A DNA stretch of 64,000 nucleotides. Origin: Fimbriimonadia bacterium (lineage in GTDB: Bacteria > Armatimonadota > Fimbriimonadia > Fimbriimonadales > JABRVX01). The stretch covers positions 24,821 through 88,820 of the forward strand of contig JABRVX010000048.1 in NCBI GenBank assembly GCA_039961735.1, written 5' to 3'. This document shows, piece by piece, positions 19,334 to 29,995 of the stretch. The translations under genes and the position numbers were made by a program. The notes under the pieces are model-generated. The model was not told the DNA's origin. It did no database searches and saw nothing but the letters and a program-made list of their open reading frames with translations. Numbering within the stretch: position 1 is the first letter of the stretch; the number at the start of each line of letters is the position of its first letter.

Positions 19334-19339
19334 TACAAT
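19334..19339 (+). promoter_or_regulatory. -10 element TACAAT of a leaderless gene
   Basis: TACAAT ends 8 bases before ATG 19348, and no ribosome binding site intervenes. Confidence 0.5.
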
Positions 19340-19347
19340 CCAACCGT

Positions 19348-20097
19348 ATGTCCACGCACGCGTCATTCACCCGGATAGCCCCCCACTACGATATTCTGAT
19401 GCGGGGTGTACCCTATCGCATGTGGATCAGCTACTTCGAGCTGCTGTGCGAGATGGTTGACCACAAGCCGAAGAAGGTGCTCGATGCGTGCTGCGGGACG
19501 GGCACCGTGTGCCGCATGCTGGCGGCGAAGGGGCTAAGCGTCACGGGGGTTGACAAGTCCCTGCAGATGATCCGGACCGCAAAAGAGAAGGCCGAGACGA
19601 GCGGACAGGACATCGCCTTCTTCGCCCAGGACCTCGCCGAGATGGACCTGCCCGAGACCTTCGACACGGCGCTCAGCTTCTTCGACAGCCTGAACTACAT
19701 CACCGACCCGGAGAGGCTGAGAGCGGCGTTGCACCGCATAGCCGCTCACCTGGAGCCGGATGGCCTGCTCGTATTCGATCTGAACACCGAGTACGCCTTC
19801 GTCAGCAAGCTGTTCGACCAAGAAGTTATGACCAAGGGGGCGCCAGTCCGCTACAAGTGGCGCAGCAGCTATGACGAAGAGACGAAGCTGTGCACCGTGC
19901 GGATGGAGTTCTGGACGGATGACCCCCCCGATAGCTTCGTAGAAGTTCACGTGCAACGCGCACACTCGACCCAGGAAATTCGATCCTGGCTGAAGGAGGC
20001 CGGGTTCGCAGACATTCGCGCCTACCACAGCTACTCGCTGGAGCGTCCCAGGCCCACCAGCGATCGGGTGCACTACATAGCTAAGCGTATACGCTGA
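19348..20097 (+). CDS. Class I SAM-dependent methyltransferase
   Basis: 249 residues from ATG 19348. The SAM-binding glycine loop is VLDACCGTGTVCRML (near residue 46), followed by the acidic loop VTGVDKS and by AQDLAEMDLPETFD, DTALSFFDSLNYI and PDGLLVFDLNTEYAF, which are typical of the Rossmann methyltransferase fold (Methyltransf_25/YodH-like). The substrate cannot be told from sequence. There is no Shine-Dalgarno; a TACAAT lies just upstream. It overlaps the convergent Doc-like gene by 17 bases. Confidence 0.88.
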   Translation: MSTHASFTRIAPHYDILMRGVPYRMWISYFELLCEMVDHKPKKVLDACCGTGTVCRMLAAKGLSVTGVDKSLQMIRTAKEKAETSGQDIAFFAQDLAEMDLPETFDTALSFFDSLNYITDPERLRAALHRIAAHLEPDGLLVFDLNTEYAFVSKLFDQEVMTKGAPVRYKWRSSYDEETKLCTVRMEFWTDDPPDSFVEVHVQRAHSTQEIRSWLKEAGFADIRAYHSYSLERPRPTSDRVHYIAKRIR

Positions 20098-20494
20098 GAA
20101 CCTGTCTCATGGCAGATGCCACTTGTCCGTCGGGAATCGGCTCCGGCTCGCCCTGCGCCAGCGAACGGAGGGCCTCTGCGCCCGTGAGATCGCCGCGGGA
20201 GACGCGCTCGAGTACTTCGTGAGCCTCTTCCCTACTCGCCGTCAGCGATAACCCGTTGACCTTGAGAAGGCACAGGGCTGCCACGAGCGCTGTGACTTCG
20301 TTGCCCTCGTCGAAGGGCTTTCGGCGGAGCAGCCCCTCGAAGAAGCGTCCTGCATCGCGATAGACCTCGGGCTCCAGCTTGTATGCGTACTGGTAGCCGA
20401 TGCACTCTTCGAGGTCCATGACCCGAAACCCCACGACTCGCTTCAACAACTGGGAGTTGATCCAGAGAAGGTCCTGATTGGTCAGATACTTCAC
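20081..20494 (-). CDS. Doc/Fic-like protein with a degenerate catalytic motif
   Basis: 137 residues from a GTG start. The layout is that of death-on-curing proteins: an N-terminal YLTNQDLLWINSQLL helix, then a Fic-like segment at 59-67 (KPFDEGNEV) followed by ALVAALCLLKVNG. The canonical Fic/Doc loop is HxFx(D/E)xN(K/R)R. Here the catalytic His is Lys59 and the basic pair after Asn65 is Glu-Val, so AMP- or phosphotransfer is unlikely. No antitoxin gene adjoins it. It could be a retired toxin or a repurposed regulator. It overlaps the methyltransferase end by 17 bases. Confidence 0.7.
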   Translation of the reverse strand: MKYLTNQDLLWINSQLLKRVVGFRVMDLEECIGYQYAYKLEPEVYRDAGRFFEGLLRRKPFDEGNEVTALVAALCLLKVNGLSLTASREEAHEVLERVSRGDLTGAEALRSLAQGEPEPIPDGQVASAMRQVLSVYA

Positions 20495-20632
20495 GAGTCC
20501 CTACCTGCAGCCTCATCCATGACACCCGCAAAGTACCCGTGAGGACCATCGGCACGCAAGTTAGCGGCAGGACGGTCGGCGGCTAGGACGAATCGCACTA
20601 CGGCTCGCTCAATGCGAGAAGGAGGACCGAAC

Positions 20633-22315
20633 ATGGCTGCGCTGCGCTTCGACCGCTACTATCGCTACGCCGACATCACCCGCTTCCTGAAGCAGTTCTC
20701 CCAACAGCGCCCGGACATCTTTCGGTACGAATCGATCGGTAAGAGCTATGAGGGCAGGGACATCTGGCTCTGCACGATAACGCGCTTCAAGACCGGGCCG
20801 GATACGGAGAAGCCCGCGATGTGGGTGGACGGAAACATTCACGCATCCGAGGTGTCGGCCTCATCGGCGTGCCTCTACCTCATCCACAAGCTGCTCACGG
20901 AAGACCCAAAAAACGAGGGCATTCGGTCGCTGCTGGACACGCGTGTCTTCTACGTGTGCCCACGGCTGAACCCAGACGGTGCGGAGTGGGCTCTGGCCGA
21001 CAAGCCGAAGATCATTCGCTCCAGCACCCGCCCATGGCCGTACGACGAGGACCCCATCGAAGGGCTGATTCGAGAGGACATGGACGGCGATGGGCGCATG
21101 CTGCAGATGCGAATCCCCGATCCGAACGGTTCGTGGAAGCCGCATCCCGACCACCCGAAGCTGCTGGTGCCGCGCGCGCCGGACGAGACGGGGGGCACCT
21201 ACTATCGTCTTCTCCCCGAAGGCAGAATCGAGAACTACGACGGGTTCCTGATTCCCATGGCTCGGACCAAAGAGGGCCTAGACCTCAACCGGAACTACCC
21301 CATCGGCTGGCGGTTGGAGGGCGAACAGCACGGAGCTGGCCCCTTCCCTACTTCGGAGCCGGAGATTCGGGCACAGGTGGACTTCATCTGCAAACATCCT
21401 AACATCACGGGCGCCGTTTGCTTTCACACCTTCAGCGGTGTACTACTGCGGCCACCGAGTCGGTTCGCCGAGGACGAGTTGCCCGCTGAAGACGTGTGGA
21501 ACTACAAGACTATTGGCGCGAAGGGTACGGAAATCACGGGCTATCCGGCGATCTCCGTCTATCACGAGTTCCGCTACCACCCCAAAGAGATCATCACGGG
21601 TGTGTTCGATGACTGGATGTATGAACATCGTGGCGTGCATGCCTGGACTGTGGAGATATGGAGCCCACAGCGGCAAGCCGGAATAGGCGAGTACAAATAC
21701 ATAGACTGGTACCGCGAGCACCCTGTGGAAGACGACGTCAAGATGCTGGAGTGGTCCGAGAAGGTGCTAAAGGGCAAAGGCTACATCGAGTGGTACCCTT
21801 ACGAACACCCGCAGTTAGGCAAGGTGGAGCTCGGTGGGTGGGATGTAGCCTATTGCTGGAGGAATCCACCGCCCCACATGCTGGAAAAGGAGATCGCCCC
21901 GTTCGCCGACTGGCTGATGTTCCATCTGAGAATCGCACCGAAGCTCGAGATCATCTCGAGCAGCGCCAAGGCGATTGGCCAAGGTGCATATCGCGTCGAA
22001 CTGGTACTGCAAAACACGGGCTGGCTGCCCACCTACGTAACCAAGAAGGCTCTGAACAACAAGCTGTCAAGGCCCATCGTGACCGAGATCGAATTGCCAC
22101 GCGGAGCCACGCTGGAAACGGGCAAGCTTCGCGAGGAGCATGCTCAGCTCGAGGGTCGGTGTTATCGGGGTGCGGCCGGCGTGTGGTCTGCAGACAGTAC
22201 CGACGATAGGCTGCGACTCGTGTGGACGATTCGTGCCCCGCGCGGCGGTACCGTGAAGATCACCGCGCGCCACGAACGCGCCGGCACAGTGCGCTCAACC
22301 TTGCGACTGCAGTAG
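20633..22315 (+). CDS. M14 family zinc carboxypeptidase
   Basis: 560 residues from ATG 20633 behind GAAGGAGG. Zinc ligands are His70 and Glu73 (NIHASE) and His265 (CFHTFSG). Substrate-binding Asn-Arg are in LDLNRNYP (Arg220), and the catalytic base is Glu341 (WTVEIWS). All are present, so it should be active. An acidic DMDGDGRM loop near 149 may bind calcium. There is no signal peptide, so it is probably cytoplasmic or exported by another route. After the peptidase domain (to about 430) a beta-sandwich tail covers about 440-560. It removes C-terminal residues from peptides, fitting the peptide-catabolic genes nearby. Its end overlaps the convergent aconitase gene by 21 bases. Confidence 0.9.
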   Translation: MAALRFDRYYRYADITRFLKQFSQQRPDIFRYESIGKSYEGRDIWLCTITRFKTGPDTEKPAMWVDGNIHASEVSASSACLYLIHKLLTEDPKNEGIRSLLDTRVFYVCPRLNPDGAEWALADKPKIIRSSTRPWPYDEDPIEGLIREDMDGDGRMLQMRIPDPNGSWKPHPDHPKLLVPRAPDETGGTYYRLLPEGRIENYDGFLIPMARTKEGLDLNRNYPIGWRLEGEQHGAGPFPTSEPEIRAQVDFICKHPNITGAVCFHTFSGVLLRPPSRFAEDELPAEDVWNYKTIGAKGTEITGYPAISVYHEFRYHPKEIITGVFDDWMYEHRGVHAWTVEIWSPQRQAGIGEYKYIDWYREHPVEDDVKMLEWSEKVLKGKGYIEWYPYEHPQLGKVELGGWDVAYCWRNPPPHMLEKEIAPFADWLMFHLRIAPKLEIISSSAKAIGQGAYRVELVLQNTGWLPTYVTKKALNNKLSRPIVTEIELPRGATLETGKLREEHAQLEGRCYRGAAGVWSADSTDDRLRLVWTIRAPRGGTVKITARHERAGTVRSTLRLQ

Positions 22316-24970
22316 CGAACGAACCACGAACTGCAAAATGCCGCCGTGGCGGTAGTAATCGAGCTCGCGCGGCGTGTCGATTCTCGCCTCGACATCGAAC
22401 CGTTGCCAACGGGTACCTTCCTGCGCTACCACCTGCAGTCTTCGCCCGCCGGCGAACCCGGAGGCGACAGCGTCAGACAGCCCGAGCACATCGAAGTGCT
22501 CCGTGCCTGTCAGCCCTAGGCTCTCGGCGCTCTCGCCCGGCAGGAATTGCAGCGGGATGATGCCCATGCCGATCAGATTGGAACGATGAATCCGCTCGAA
22601 GCTCTCCGCTATGACCGCCCTAACGCCTTGTAGATACGGCCCCTTTGCCGCCCAGTCGCGACTGGAGCCGGAACCGTACTCCTTGCCCGCTAGCACGATG
22701 AGGGATGTTCCGTCCTGCTGGTAGCGGACGGCCGCATCGTAGATGCTCATCACATCGCCGGTTGGCAGATAGGTGGTAACACCCCCCTCAGCCCCAGGGG
22801 TCAGCTTGTTCCGAATCCGCACATTCGCAAACGTCCCGCGCACCATCACCTCGTGATTGCCGCGGCGCGACCCATAGGAGTTGAAGTCCTGCCATTCGAC
22901 TCCGTGTTCTAGCAGGTAACGTCCCGCAGGCGAGTCCTTCTTGATGCTGCCTGCAGGGGATATGTGATCCGTTGTGATGCTATCACCCAGATACGCTAAG
23001 ACGCGCGCGCCTCGGATGTCGTCGACCGTCTCTGGGGCATCCACGGGCATACCATCGAAGTACGGCGGCCGGCGCACGTAGGTGGAGTCCGGCTGCCACT
23101 GGAATCGCTCGGCAGGTGTTATGTTTATCGACTCCCAGTTCTCATCGCCTCGAAACACATCCTTGTAGTTGTTTTCGAACATCTCGGAGCCGATGCAGTG
23201 CTCGACGGCTGAAGCAATTTCGGCGTTCGATGGCCACAGGTCTCTAAGGTATACCGGCACTCCCGACGCATCGAGCGTCAGTGGCTCGGTAGTGAGATCG
23301 ATATCGATGCGACCGGCGATGGCATACGCCACCACGAGCGGCGGTGACATGAGATAGTTAGCCCGCACTTCGGAGTGAACCCTACCCTCGAAGTTGCGAT
23401 TGCCCGAGAGCACGGCGCACACTACCAGGCCATTCTCCTCGATCTCTCGTGACACTTCTTCGGGCAGTGGTCCCGAGTTGCCAATGCACGTGGTGCACCC
23501 GTAGCCGACCGTATGAAACCCCAGCTGCTCCAGGTAGGGAGTAAGGCCGGCACGTTCTAGATAGGTAGTGACCACCCTAGAGCCGGGGGCGAGAGAGGTC
23601 TTGACCCATGGCCTGCGTGTCAGGCCGCGCTGCACTGCCTTCTTAGCGAGGAGCCCAGCCGCCAACATGACGGCTGGATTCGATGTATTCGTGCAGCTAG
23701 TAATCGCCGCTATCACCACGTTCCCGTGCTTTAGGGTCCCCTTGCCCGCGTGCTCCCTCCCGTTCGGTCCTCGTAGGTCGGGCAGTGCCTTCGAGAAGGA
23801 ATGGGCGACACGGCTGAGCGGTACGCGATCCTGTGGCCTTCGAGGTCCAGCCACACTGCTCTCCACTTTGGAGAGGTCCAGTTCGAGCACGGCGGTGAAC
23901 TCGGGCTCAGGGGTGCCTCGCTCTCGGAAGAGTCCCTGCTCTTTGGCGTAGCCCTCGATCCTGCTGACGAAATCCGGCGGGCGACCGGTCTGGCGCAGGT
24001 ACCGCAGCGTCTCGTCATCCACGGGGAACATGGCACACGTGGCACCGTATTCTGGACACATGTTGCTGATGGTAGCCCGGTCGGCAACCGGAAGAGACTC
24101 CAGTCCGGCGCCGAAGAACTCCACGAACTTCCCTACCACCCCGTGGGTGCGAAGCATCTGTGTTACCGTCAAAACCAAGTCGGTAGCGGTAACACCTTCC
24201 GGCAAAACTCCAGTGACTCGCACGCCTACCACTTGCGGGACAAGGATGGAGACGGGTTGTCCGAGCATAGCAGCCTCCGCCTCTATGCCTCCTACGCCCC
24301 AACCTAACACTCCCAAGCCATTGATCATCGTAGTATGCGAGTCGGTGCCCACTAGCGTATCCGGGTAAGCCAGTTTTTCACCGTCTTCGTCCTGGACGAA
24401 CACCACTCGCGCGAGGTACTCCAGGTTCACCTGATGCACTATGCCCGTGTTAGGGGGCACCACACGGAAGTTGCGGAATGCGCTCTGCCCCCACTTCAGA
24501 AAGGCGTAGCGCTCACTGTTCCTCTCGAACTCCTTCGCGACATTCAGACGGTTGGCCTCGGGGGTGCCGAATGCATCTACTTGCACGGAGTGGTCCACCA
24601 CCAGCTCCACAGGCTGCTGTGGATTGACGCGACTCGCGTCCCCGCCCATCTCGGCAACCGCATCACGCATCGCGGCCAGGTCCACCAGGCAAGGAACGCC
24701 GGTGAAATCCTGCAGTACGACCCGGGCCGGCGAAAACGCGATCTCCTGCGAGGGCTCCGCGGTGGGATCCCAATTCGCCAAGGCCATCACGTGCTCGGGC
24801 GTGACGGTCACGCCGTCCTCGCGACGCAGCAGATTCTCCAGCAGCACGCGCAGCGAATAAGGCAGCCTGGCGAGCCGAAGGCCTTGCCGCTCGAGCACGT
24901 CGAGACGATAGATGGTAAAGGAGTCGTCGCCGAGCCGCACCGAAGCCCGGGCACCGAAGCTGTTGTTCAT
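22295..24970 (-). CDS. acnA: Aconitate hydratase (AcnA type)
   Basis: 891 residues from ATG 24970, with GGGGGA about 5 bases upstream; an ATG two codons earlier is less well placed. TCA-cycle interconversion of citrate and isocitrate through a [4Fe-4S] cluster. Cluster cysteines are seen in [11 protein letters not shown] and [11 protein letters not shown]. Substrate-binding stretches include [37 protein letters not shown] and the swivel-domain [17 protein letters not shown]. Length and order match AcnA/IRP1-type aconitases rather than AcnB. Confidence 0.97.
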   Translation of the reverse strand: MNNSFGARASVRLGDDSFTIYRLDVLERQGLRLARLPYSLRVLLENLLRREDGVTVTPEHVMALANWDPTAEPSQEIAFSPARVVLQDFTGVPCLVDLAAMRDAVAEMGGDASRVNPQQPVELVVDHSVQVDAFGTPEANRLNVAKEFERNSERYAFLKWGQSAFRNFRVVPPNTGIVHQVNLEYLARVVFVQDEDGEKLAYPDTLVGTDSHTTMINGLGVLGWGVGGIEAEAAMLGQPVSILVPQVVGVRVTGVLPEGVTATDLVLTVTQMLRTHGVVGKFVEFFGAGLESLPVADRATISNMCPEYGATCAMFPVDDETLRYLRQTGRPPDFVSRIEGYAKEQGLFRERGTPEPEFTAVLELDLSKVESSVAGPRRPQDRVPLSRVAHSFSKALPDLRGPNGREHAGKGTLKHGNVVIAAITSCTNTSNPAVMLAAGLLAKKAVQRGLTRRPWVKTSLAPGSRVVTTYLERAGLTPYLEQLGFHTVGYGCTTCIGNSGPLPEEVSREIEENGLVVCAVLSGNRNFEGRVHSEVRANYLMSPPLVVAYAIAGRIDIDLTTEPLTLDASGVPVYLRDLWPSNAEIASAVEHCIGSEMFENNYKDVFRGDENWESINITPAERFQWQPDSTYVRRPPYFDGMPVDAPETVDDIRGARVLAYLGDSITTDHISPAGSIKKDSPAGRYLLEHGVEWQDFNSYGSRRGNHEVMVRGTFANVRIRNKLTPGAEGGVTTYLPTGDVMSIYDAAVRYQQDGTSLIVLAGKEYGSGSSRDWAAKGPYLQGVRAVIAESFERIHRSNLIGMGIIPLQFLPGESAESLGLTGTEHFDVLGLSDAVASGFAGGRRLQVVAQEGTRWQRFDVEARIDTPRELDYYRHGGILQFVVRSLLQSQG

Positions 24971-25062
24971 GAGCATCCCCCGATGAGCCGTGATCCGACC
25001 CTAGTCTACCTTCGGGCGTCCTGGCGACAGGAGTGACTCTGCCCACGGGGAACCCAGAGAAT

Positions 25063-26442
25063 ATGCGCACGGTTATCGAGCCCTTTCGCATCAAGAGCGT
25101 GGAGCCGATCCGCTTCACGACCAGAGAGGAACGCGAAGGCCTGCTGCGTCAGGCACACTACAACCCCTTCCTGCTTCACGCCGACGACGTGATGTTCGAC
25201 CTGCTGACAGACAGCGGGACGGCCGCCATGTCCTCGGCACAGTGGGCTGCGATCATGCAGGGCGACGAGAGCTATGCCGGTAGCCGTAGCTTCTACCGCT
25301 TCGAGGAAGTGGTAAAGGGCATCACCGGATTGAAGCACGTGATCCCCACGCACCAAGGACGCGCCGCGGAGAGAATTCTCTTCTCGCTGGTAGCGGGCGA
25401 GGGCCTGGTGATCCCCAGCAACAACCACTTCGACACCACGCGCGCGAACATCGAGCACACCGGCGCCGAGGCGCTCGACCTGGTCATCCCCGAGGGCAAG
25501 GACCCCGCCTCGATGCACCCGTTCAAGGGGAATGTGGACTTGAACAAGCTGGAGGACTTGATCAAGGAGCTGGGCAGGGACGGCATTCCGCTAGGCATGG
25601 TTACCGTCACCAACAACGCGGGCGGGGGCCAGCCGGTCTCGATGGAGAACATTCGCGAGATGTCCCGCCTGCTGCACGAGAACGGCATTCCGTTCTTCCT
25701 CGATGCTTGTCGTTTCGCCGAGAACGCATACTTCATCAAGATGCGTGAGCCGGGCTATGAGGACAAAAGCCCGAGAGAGATCGCACGCGAGATGTTCTCG
25801 TACTGCGACGGCGCCACGATGAGCTGTAAGAAGGACGGGCTGTGCAACATCGGCGGATTCTTGGCGCTGAACAGTGACGGCTTGGCGCAGCGGGCGAGGA
25901 CCAATCTCATCCTCACCGAGGGCTTTCCGACTTACGGGGGGCTCGCGGGGCGAGACCTCGAGGCGATGGCAGTCGGTCTGACCGAGGTGCTGGACCCACA
26001 CTACCTGGAATACCGCATGGCGAGCACGCGCTACTTCACGCGCAAGCTGAATGAAGAGGGCGTCGCAACCGTCCAGCCGCCGGGGGGACATGCAGCCTAC
26101 ATAGACGCACGAGCGTTCCTGCCCCACGTGCCCATCGAGCAGTATCCGGGCCAAGCCCTCGTCTGCGCGCTGTACCTGGTCGGAGGCATCCGGGGAGTGG
26201 AGATCGGAAGCGTGATGTTCGGCAAGCACACGGCGTCGGGAGAGACCTTTGCCGACATGGACCTGGTGCGCCTCGCTGTGCCTAGAAGAGTGTATACGCA
26301 AAGTCACGTAGATTACATGGCGGAGGTGATTCTGGAGGCATTCGAGCAACGAGAGGACGTACACGGGTATCGGATCACGCATCAAGCGCCGACATTGCGG
26401 CACTTCACAGCACATTTCGAACCGCTAAGTAATGCGGGCTAG
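25063..26442 (+). CDS. tnaA: Tryptophanase (tryptophan indole-lyase)
   Basis: 459 residues from ATG 25063. PLP beta-eliminating lyase; the Schiff-base lysine is Lys257 in MSCKKDGLCNIGG. The closest alternative is tyrosine phenol-lyase, whose Thr124 and Arg381 set tyrosine specificity. Here the aligned positions are Asp124 (NHFDTTR) and Ile381 (GVEIGS), as in tryptophanases, so indole, pyruvate and ammonia are the expected products. The stretch TYGGLAGRDLEAMAVGL is phenol-lyase-like, so the protein lies between the two groups. No tnaC-type leader peptide or tnaB transporter is adjacent. The Shine-Dalgarno is weak. Confidence 0.85.
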   Translation: MRTVIEPFRIKSVEPIRFTTREEREGLLRQAHYNPFLLHADDVMFDLLTDSGTAAMSSAQWAAIMQGDESYAGSRSFYRFEEVVKGITGLKHVIPTHQGRAAERILFSLVAGEGLVIPSNNHFDTTRANIEHTGAEALDLVIPEGKDPASMHPFKGNVDLNKLEDLIKELGRDGIPLGMVTVTNNAGGGQPVSMENIREMSRLLHENGIPFFLDACRFAENAYFIKMREPGYEDKSPREIAREMFSYCDGATMSCKKDGLCNIGGFLALNSDGLAQRARTNLILTEGFPTYGGLAGRDLEAMAVGLTEVLDPHYLEYRMASTRYFTRKLNEEGVATVQPPGGHAAYIDARAFLPHVPIEQYPGQALVCALYLVGGIRGVEIGSVMFGKHTASGETFADMDLVRLAVPRRVYTQSHVDYMAEVILEAFEQREDVHGYRITHQAPTLRHFTAHFEPLSNAG

Positions 26443-26497
26443 ATAGTGCGGTTTCCCACGAAACAAGACCCGTTATGTCCCGTTTCGGCGGGAATCA

Positions 26498-26506
26498 TGC
26501 TAGAAT
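26498..26506 (+). promoter_or_regulatory. Candidate extended -10 promoter, dockerin-protein gene
   Basis: TGCTAGAAT resembles the TGCTATAAT at 13.83 kb. It would give a leader of about 320 bases before ATG 26831. No clear -35. The 388-base gap 26443-26830 holds no gene I can support. Confidence 0.35.
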
Positions 26507-26631
26507 GCGCAAAGAGGGCAAGGGCGCAACAGTGGTCTTCTGAATGCGCTTTTCTGACTGCACAACGTGAACCTTACGACAGTTGCGACGCGGCTCGCCC
26601 CCCAAAGATCGCGGACGCGACTGGAATAGCG

Positions 26632-26657
26632 GCCGCAACCTCCCCCCCGGTTGCGGC
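26632..26657 (+). promoter_or_regulatory. Hairpin in the long 5' leader
   Basis: GCCGCAACC and its perfect complement GGTTGCGGC enclose an 8-base C-rich loop. It sits 174 bases before the start codon. There is no T-run. It may be an mRNA-stability or attenuation structure; no known riboswitch pattern was recognised. Confidence 0.3.
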
Positions 26658-26830
26658 TCGCTCTATTTGCGCCGTAAGACTAAGGAACCTCGTCCACAGG
26701 ACTCATGTTAATAGGACTGTCTGCCCTGACCCCTCTGATGTGGAATGGTTCGATGGCGACTCGGGCGCCCCGGGGCAAGCCGAGTTGCGAGGGGGCCCTG
26801 GATGATTGTGAGGAATCTAGGAGGTACTGC

Positions 26831-29713
26831 ATGCTCGTTCGTCTCTCTCGCTTAGCTCTGCACTCCCTAGTGCTGATTCCGACTGTCATGTCGGCGGGGT
26901 CGGCGCTCGGGCAGTCGGAGTTCGATGGCCGAGACCCTGTGGCCACCGTTACGGTAACGCCACCCTCCGTCGTGGAGGACGAAATGGACGTCTACAACCG
27001 GATGATGCTTCGTCCCTTCGAGCTGACCTGGTCATGGCGTCCGCTGAAGCAGGATAACACCGAACCGCCCAAGATCAAGCCGGGCAAGGTGTGGAACTTC
27101 GACATCATCCAACGGAGCGGGGCCGACGTGGGTCTCGCGGATATCGGTTGGGATAGCGTCTCGTCAGGATCTGTGTGGCCACCCGACCCCATTTTGGCCG
27201 TCGGACCGAATCACGTGCTCGTAGCTACCAACGCCGGCTTTCGAATCTACAACAAATCAGGGAGCCAAACCTACTCCTCGTCGTTCGGAACCTTCTTCAG
27301 CGGGCTTGCCGGGTTCACGTTCACGTCGGACCCGCGTGTTATTTATGACCATGACAGCGGTCGGTGGTTCCTGCTGATTCTGGGTCTCAACAACAGCTAC
27401 TACTCGTGGTACCTATTGGCAGTATCGGATGACAGCGATCCGAACGGCACGTGGAAGAAGTACGCAATCGACTCGACGGTCAACGGCGGAACTGCCACCA
27501 ACAACATGTCGGATTATCCCGGCATGGGGGTGAGCCAGGATGCGCTCTACATCACCGCCAACATGTTCAATCGCAGCACGTGGGCCTACCAGTACGTCAA
27601 GTTGCGGGTGATCCCCAAGCAACAGCTCCTGGACTTTGCCAGCAGTATTACCTACAGCGATCTGTGGAGCATCACGAACGCAGACGGAAGCACCGCATTC
27701 ACGATCCAGCCCGCTCAGCACTGGGGCACGCCACAGGCGCCTTTCCTCGCGGACGTGCAGGGTACCAATCGGGTCAATATCTTTGGCGTAAACAATCCGC
27801 TCGGCACCCCGTCGCTAACGAAGAAGAACGCCACCGTGACATCGTTCTCCGCCCCTCCCTCCGCGGTTCAACAGGGTGGTACGGTACGACTCGATACGAT
27901 CGACACTCGAACTTACAACTCGGTTTGGCGCAACAACTCGATCTACTTCGCGCACACGATTGGGCAGAGTAGCGTGGCTGCCTGCCGTTGGTACCAGCTG
28001 AACACGTCCAACTGGCCGACGTCGGTGAGTGTCACGACGAGCGGTACCGTGATCACGGCCGGTGTGTATCAGTGGTTCCCGTCGGTTGCGGTCAATCAGG
28101 ACGACACGCTGTTCATGGGGTTCTGTCGGGCGTCGAGTAATGAGTATGCCTCCATCTACTATGCCTACCGCCTGGCATCCGACCCGCCCGGTCAAATGAC
28201 GGTGCCGACGGTCATCAAGGCGGGCGCCCGCTACTACACCGGCGAGGGTGGTAGTCCTGTGCGATGGGGAGACTACACCGGTACCGTGGTCGACCCGCAG
28301 GATGATCGCACCTTCTGGCACTTCAATGAGTACCCGCACGCAACCTCGGGCAGCACCTGGCGCACATGGGTTCAGCAGGTTACGCTGACACCACCCGGAG
28401 ACCCCACCACACTGCTGGTGTTGAATGCCGGGGGCCAAATCGGTGCCACCGTCACGCTGAGCGCAACGTTGACGCGAGACTCGGACGGTGCGCCGCTCTC
28501 GGGGAAGACTGTCAGCTTCAAGGTCGCCTCCAATTCCGTCGGCTCAGGAACTACGAACGGAAGCGGTGTGGCGACTGTGAACTACACGATTCCGCCGAGC
28601 CTGGGCACGGGCGTGAAGACGATCCAAGCAGACTTCGCGGGCGACGGCACCTATGCAGCATCCACGGGCAGTGGAAACTTGACGGTTACGAAGGCGAGCT
28701 CCGTCGTAGAGGCCTACGATGCCTCCGGACCGCTCGGACAGAGTATCAACCTGAGCGCCAAACTGACCCGCGCTACGGACGGCGCTCTCCTCGAAGGGCA
28801 GAGCCTGACATTCAAGGTAGACAGTGTGAACGTCGGCACGGCGACAACGGGCTCGAACGGCATCGGCACCGTCGCCTACACACCGCAGGAGGGCGGCGGA
28901 GTCGGAGCCAAGACGATCACGGTGGAGTTCGACGGCGACTCACTGCATGACCCATCGAGCGACACAGCAACTTTGACCGTTCAGAAGGCCAACACTTCGG
29001 TAACACCGCAGAATGCCAGCGGCACGAGCGGCCAACCCGTGACGCTCACCGCCACCCTTCGCCGCACGACGGACAATCTCCCGCTCGTCGGTCGGACCGT
29101 TTCGTTCGATGTCGGCGGCTACTCTGCAGGCTCGGCGGTCACGGCCTTCGGTGGCGTTGCGACGGTCAACTGGGTCATCCCGGCGGAACTCGGCACAGGT
29201 GCAAAAACGATCACTGCCTCCTTCGCGGGCGACAGCTTGTACAACGCCTCGAACGGCACCGCCACACTCGACGTGGCTCCTGGTGGAGCGACTGTCAGCG
29301 GCGTGGTCACGCTCGAGCAGTATCTCGGCGGGCCAGGCCAGAGTGCAACGATCCAGTTCCGGGAGATTCCGTCCGGCACCGTGATTCATAGTGCGACCAT
29401 CGTGCTGGATGGCGCTGGGAACTACTCGACGTCTAATGTGCCGGCGGGCACCTACGACGTGGCGGTCAAGTTCGTGAACTGGCTGCGACAGGTGGTGCCC
29501 AACGTCACGGTCTCCGGTTCGACCACGGTGAACTTCTCGCTGTCCAACGGCGATGTCAACGATAGCAACACGGTCGACATCGTTGACCTGAATGCCATTC
29601 TGTCGTTCTTCGGGAACGCAGGCGGCACAGGCGACCTGAACTGGGATGGATCCGTGAACCTCGTGGACCTGAACATCGTTCTTTCGAACTTCGGGATGGT
29701 CGGGGCCCCGTAA
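26831..29713 (+). CDS. Secreted protein with Ig-like repeats and a C-terminal dockerin-like domain
   Basis: 960 residues from ATG 26831, which follows a perfect AGGAGGT and starts the signal peptide (MLVRLSRLALHSLVLIPTVM). Residues about 85-520 form a beta-propeller-like domain (PDPILAVGPNHVLVATNAGF; DPRVIYDHDSGRWFLL). Then come three bacterial Ig-like repeats of about 95 residues each, all with a GKTVSFKV-like strand and ending in A-x-L-x-V. A carboxypeptidase-regulatory-like domain follows (PAGTYDVAVKFVNWLRQV). The end is a dockerin-type pair of calcium loops (GDVNDSNTVDIVDLNAIL; DLNWDGSVNLVDLNIVL) finishing NFGMVGAP. The tail matches that of the next gene. No cohesin is in the window, so the binding partner is unknown. 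Confidence 0.85.
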   Translation: MLVRLSRLALHSLVLIPTVMSAGSALGQSEFDGRDPVATVTVTPPSVVEDEMDVYNRMMLRPFELTWSWRPLKQDNTEPPKIKPGKVWNFDIIQRSGADVGLADIGWDSVSSGSVWPPDPILAVGPNHVLVATNAGFRIYNKSGSQTYSSSFGTFFSGLAGFTFTSDPRVIYDHDSGRWFLLILGLNNSYYSWYLLAVSDDSDPNGTWKKYAIDSTVNGGTATNNMSDYPGMGVSQDALYITANMFNRSTWAYQYVKLRVIPKQQLLDFASSITYSDLWSITNADGSTAFTIQPAQHWGTPQAPFLADVQGTNRVNIFGVNNPLGTPSLTKKNATVTSFSAPPSAVQQGGTVRLDTIDTRTYNSVWRNNSIYFAHTIGQSSVAACRWYQLNTSNWPTSVSVTTSGTVITAGVYQWFPSVAVNQDDTLFMGFCRASSNEYASIYYAYRLASDPPGQMTVPTVIKAGARYYTGEGGSPVRWGDYTGTVVDPQDDRTFWHFNEYPHATSGSTWRTWVQQVTLTPPGDPTTLLVLNAGGQIGATVTLSATLTRDSDGAPLSGKTVSFKVASNSVGSGTTNGSGVATVNYTIPPSLGTGVKTIQADFAGDGTYAASTGSGNLTVTKASSVVEAYDASGPLGQSINLSAKLTRATDGALLEGQSLTFKVDSVNVGTATTGSNGIGTVAYTPQEGGGVGAKTITVEFDGDSLHDPSSDTATLTVQKANTSVTPQNASGTSGQPVTLTATLRRTTDNLPLVGRTVSFDVGGYSAGSAVTAFGGVATVNWVIPAELGTGAKTITASFAGDSLYNASNGTATLDVAPGGATVSGVVTLEQYLGGPGQSATIQFREIPSGTVIHSATIVLDGAGNYSTSNVPAGTYDVAVKFVNWLRQVVPNVTVSGSTTVNFSLSNGDVNDSNTVDIVDLNAILSFFGNAGGTGDLNWDGSVNLVDLNIVLSNFGMVGAP

Positions 29714-29744
29714 GGGTCTACGGATTACACGTCTGACTGACTGC

Positions 29745-29771
29745 GGAGGGGCGCCTTCCTGGCGCCCCTCC
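29745..29771 (+). terminator. Rho-independent-type terminator hairpin
   Basis: A perfect 11-bp GC stem (GGAGGGGCGCC) with a 5-base loop lies 31 bases after the stop of the Ig-repeat protein; only a short T tract follows. Confidence 0.75.
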
Positions 29772-29995
29772 GGTCCTTGTCGCGCGCGGCCCGCGAACCC
29801 GGGAACTGGACAGGCAGGCAATGTGTTGACTCCTAACGCAGAGGGTCCGATTCGGAATGAACCGGCCTTGCCCGCGTGTTCGGGTCTTTGCGGGGGACCG
29901 GGTTTGCCGAATTGGTCTTTTGTTCGACTGCGTGCCGAGCCCAGGCACATCGCCAGGGCCAGGGCGCAGATATCTAGGAGTTTGGAGGCGTACCT

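Noticed and set aside
24977..25062. A tnaC-like leader peptide upstream of tryptophanase
   Set aside because: No short Trp-containing frame with a ribosome site is present in the 86 bases between the acnA and tnaA starts.
26443..26830. A riboswitch in the long leader of the Ig-repeat protein
   Set aside because: One hairpin is clear, but no conserved aptamer core I know (cobalamin, c-di-GMP, SAM, TPP) could be recognised.
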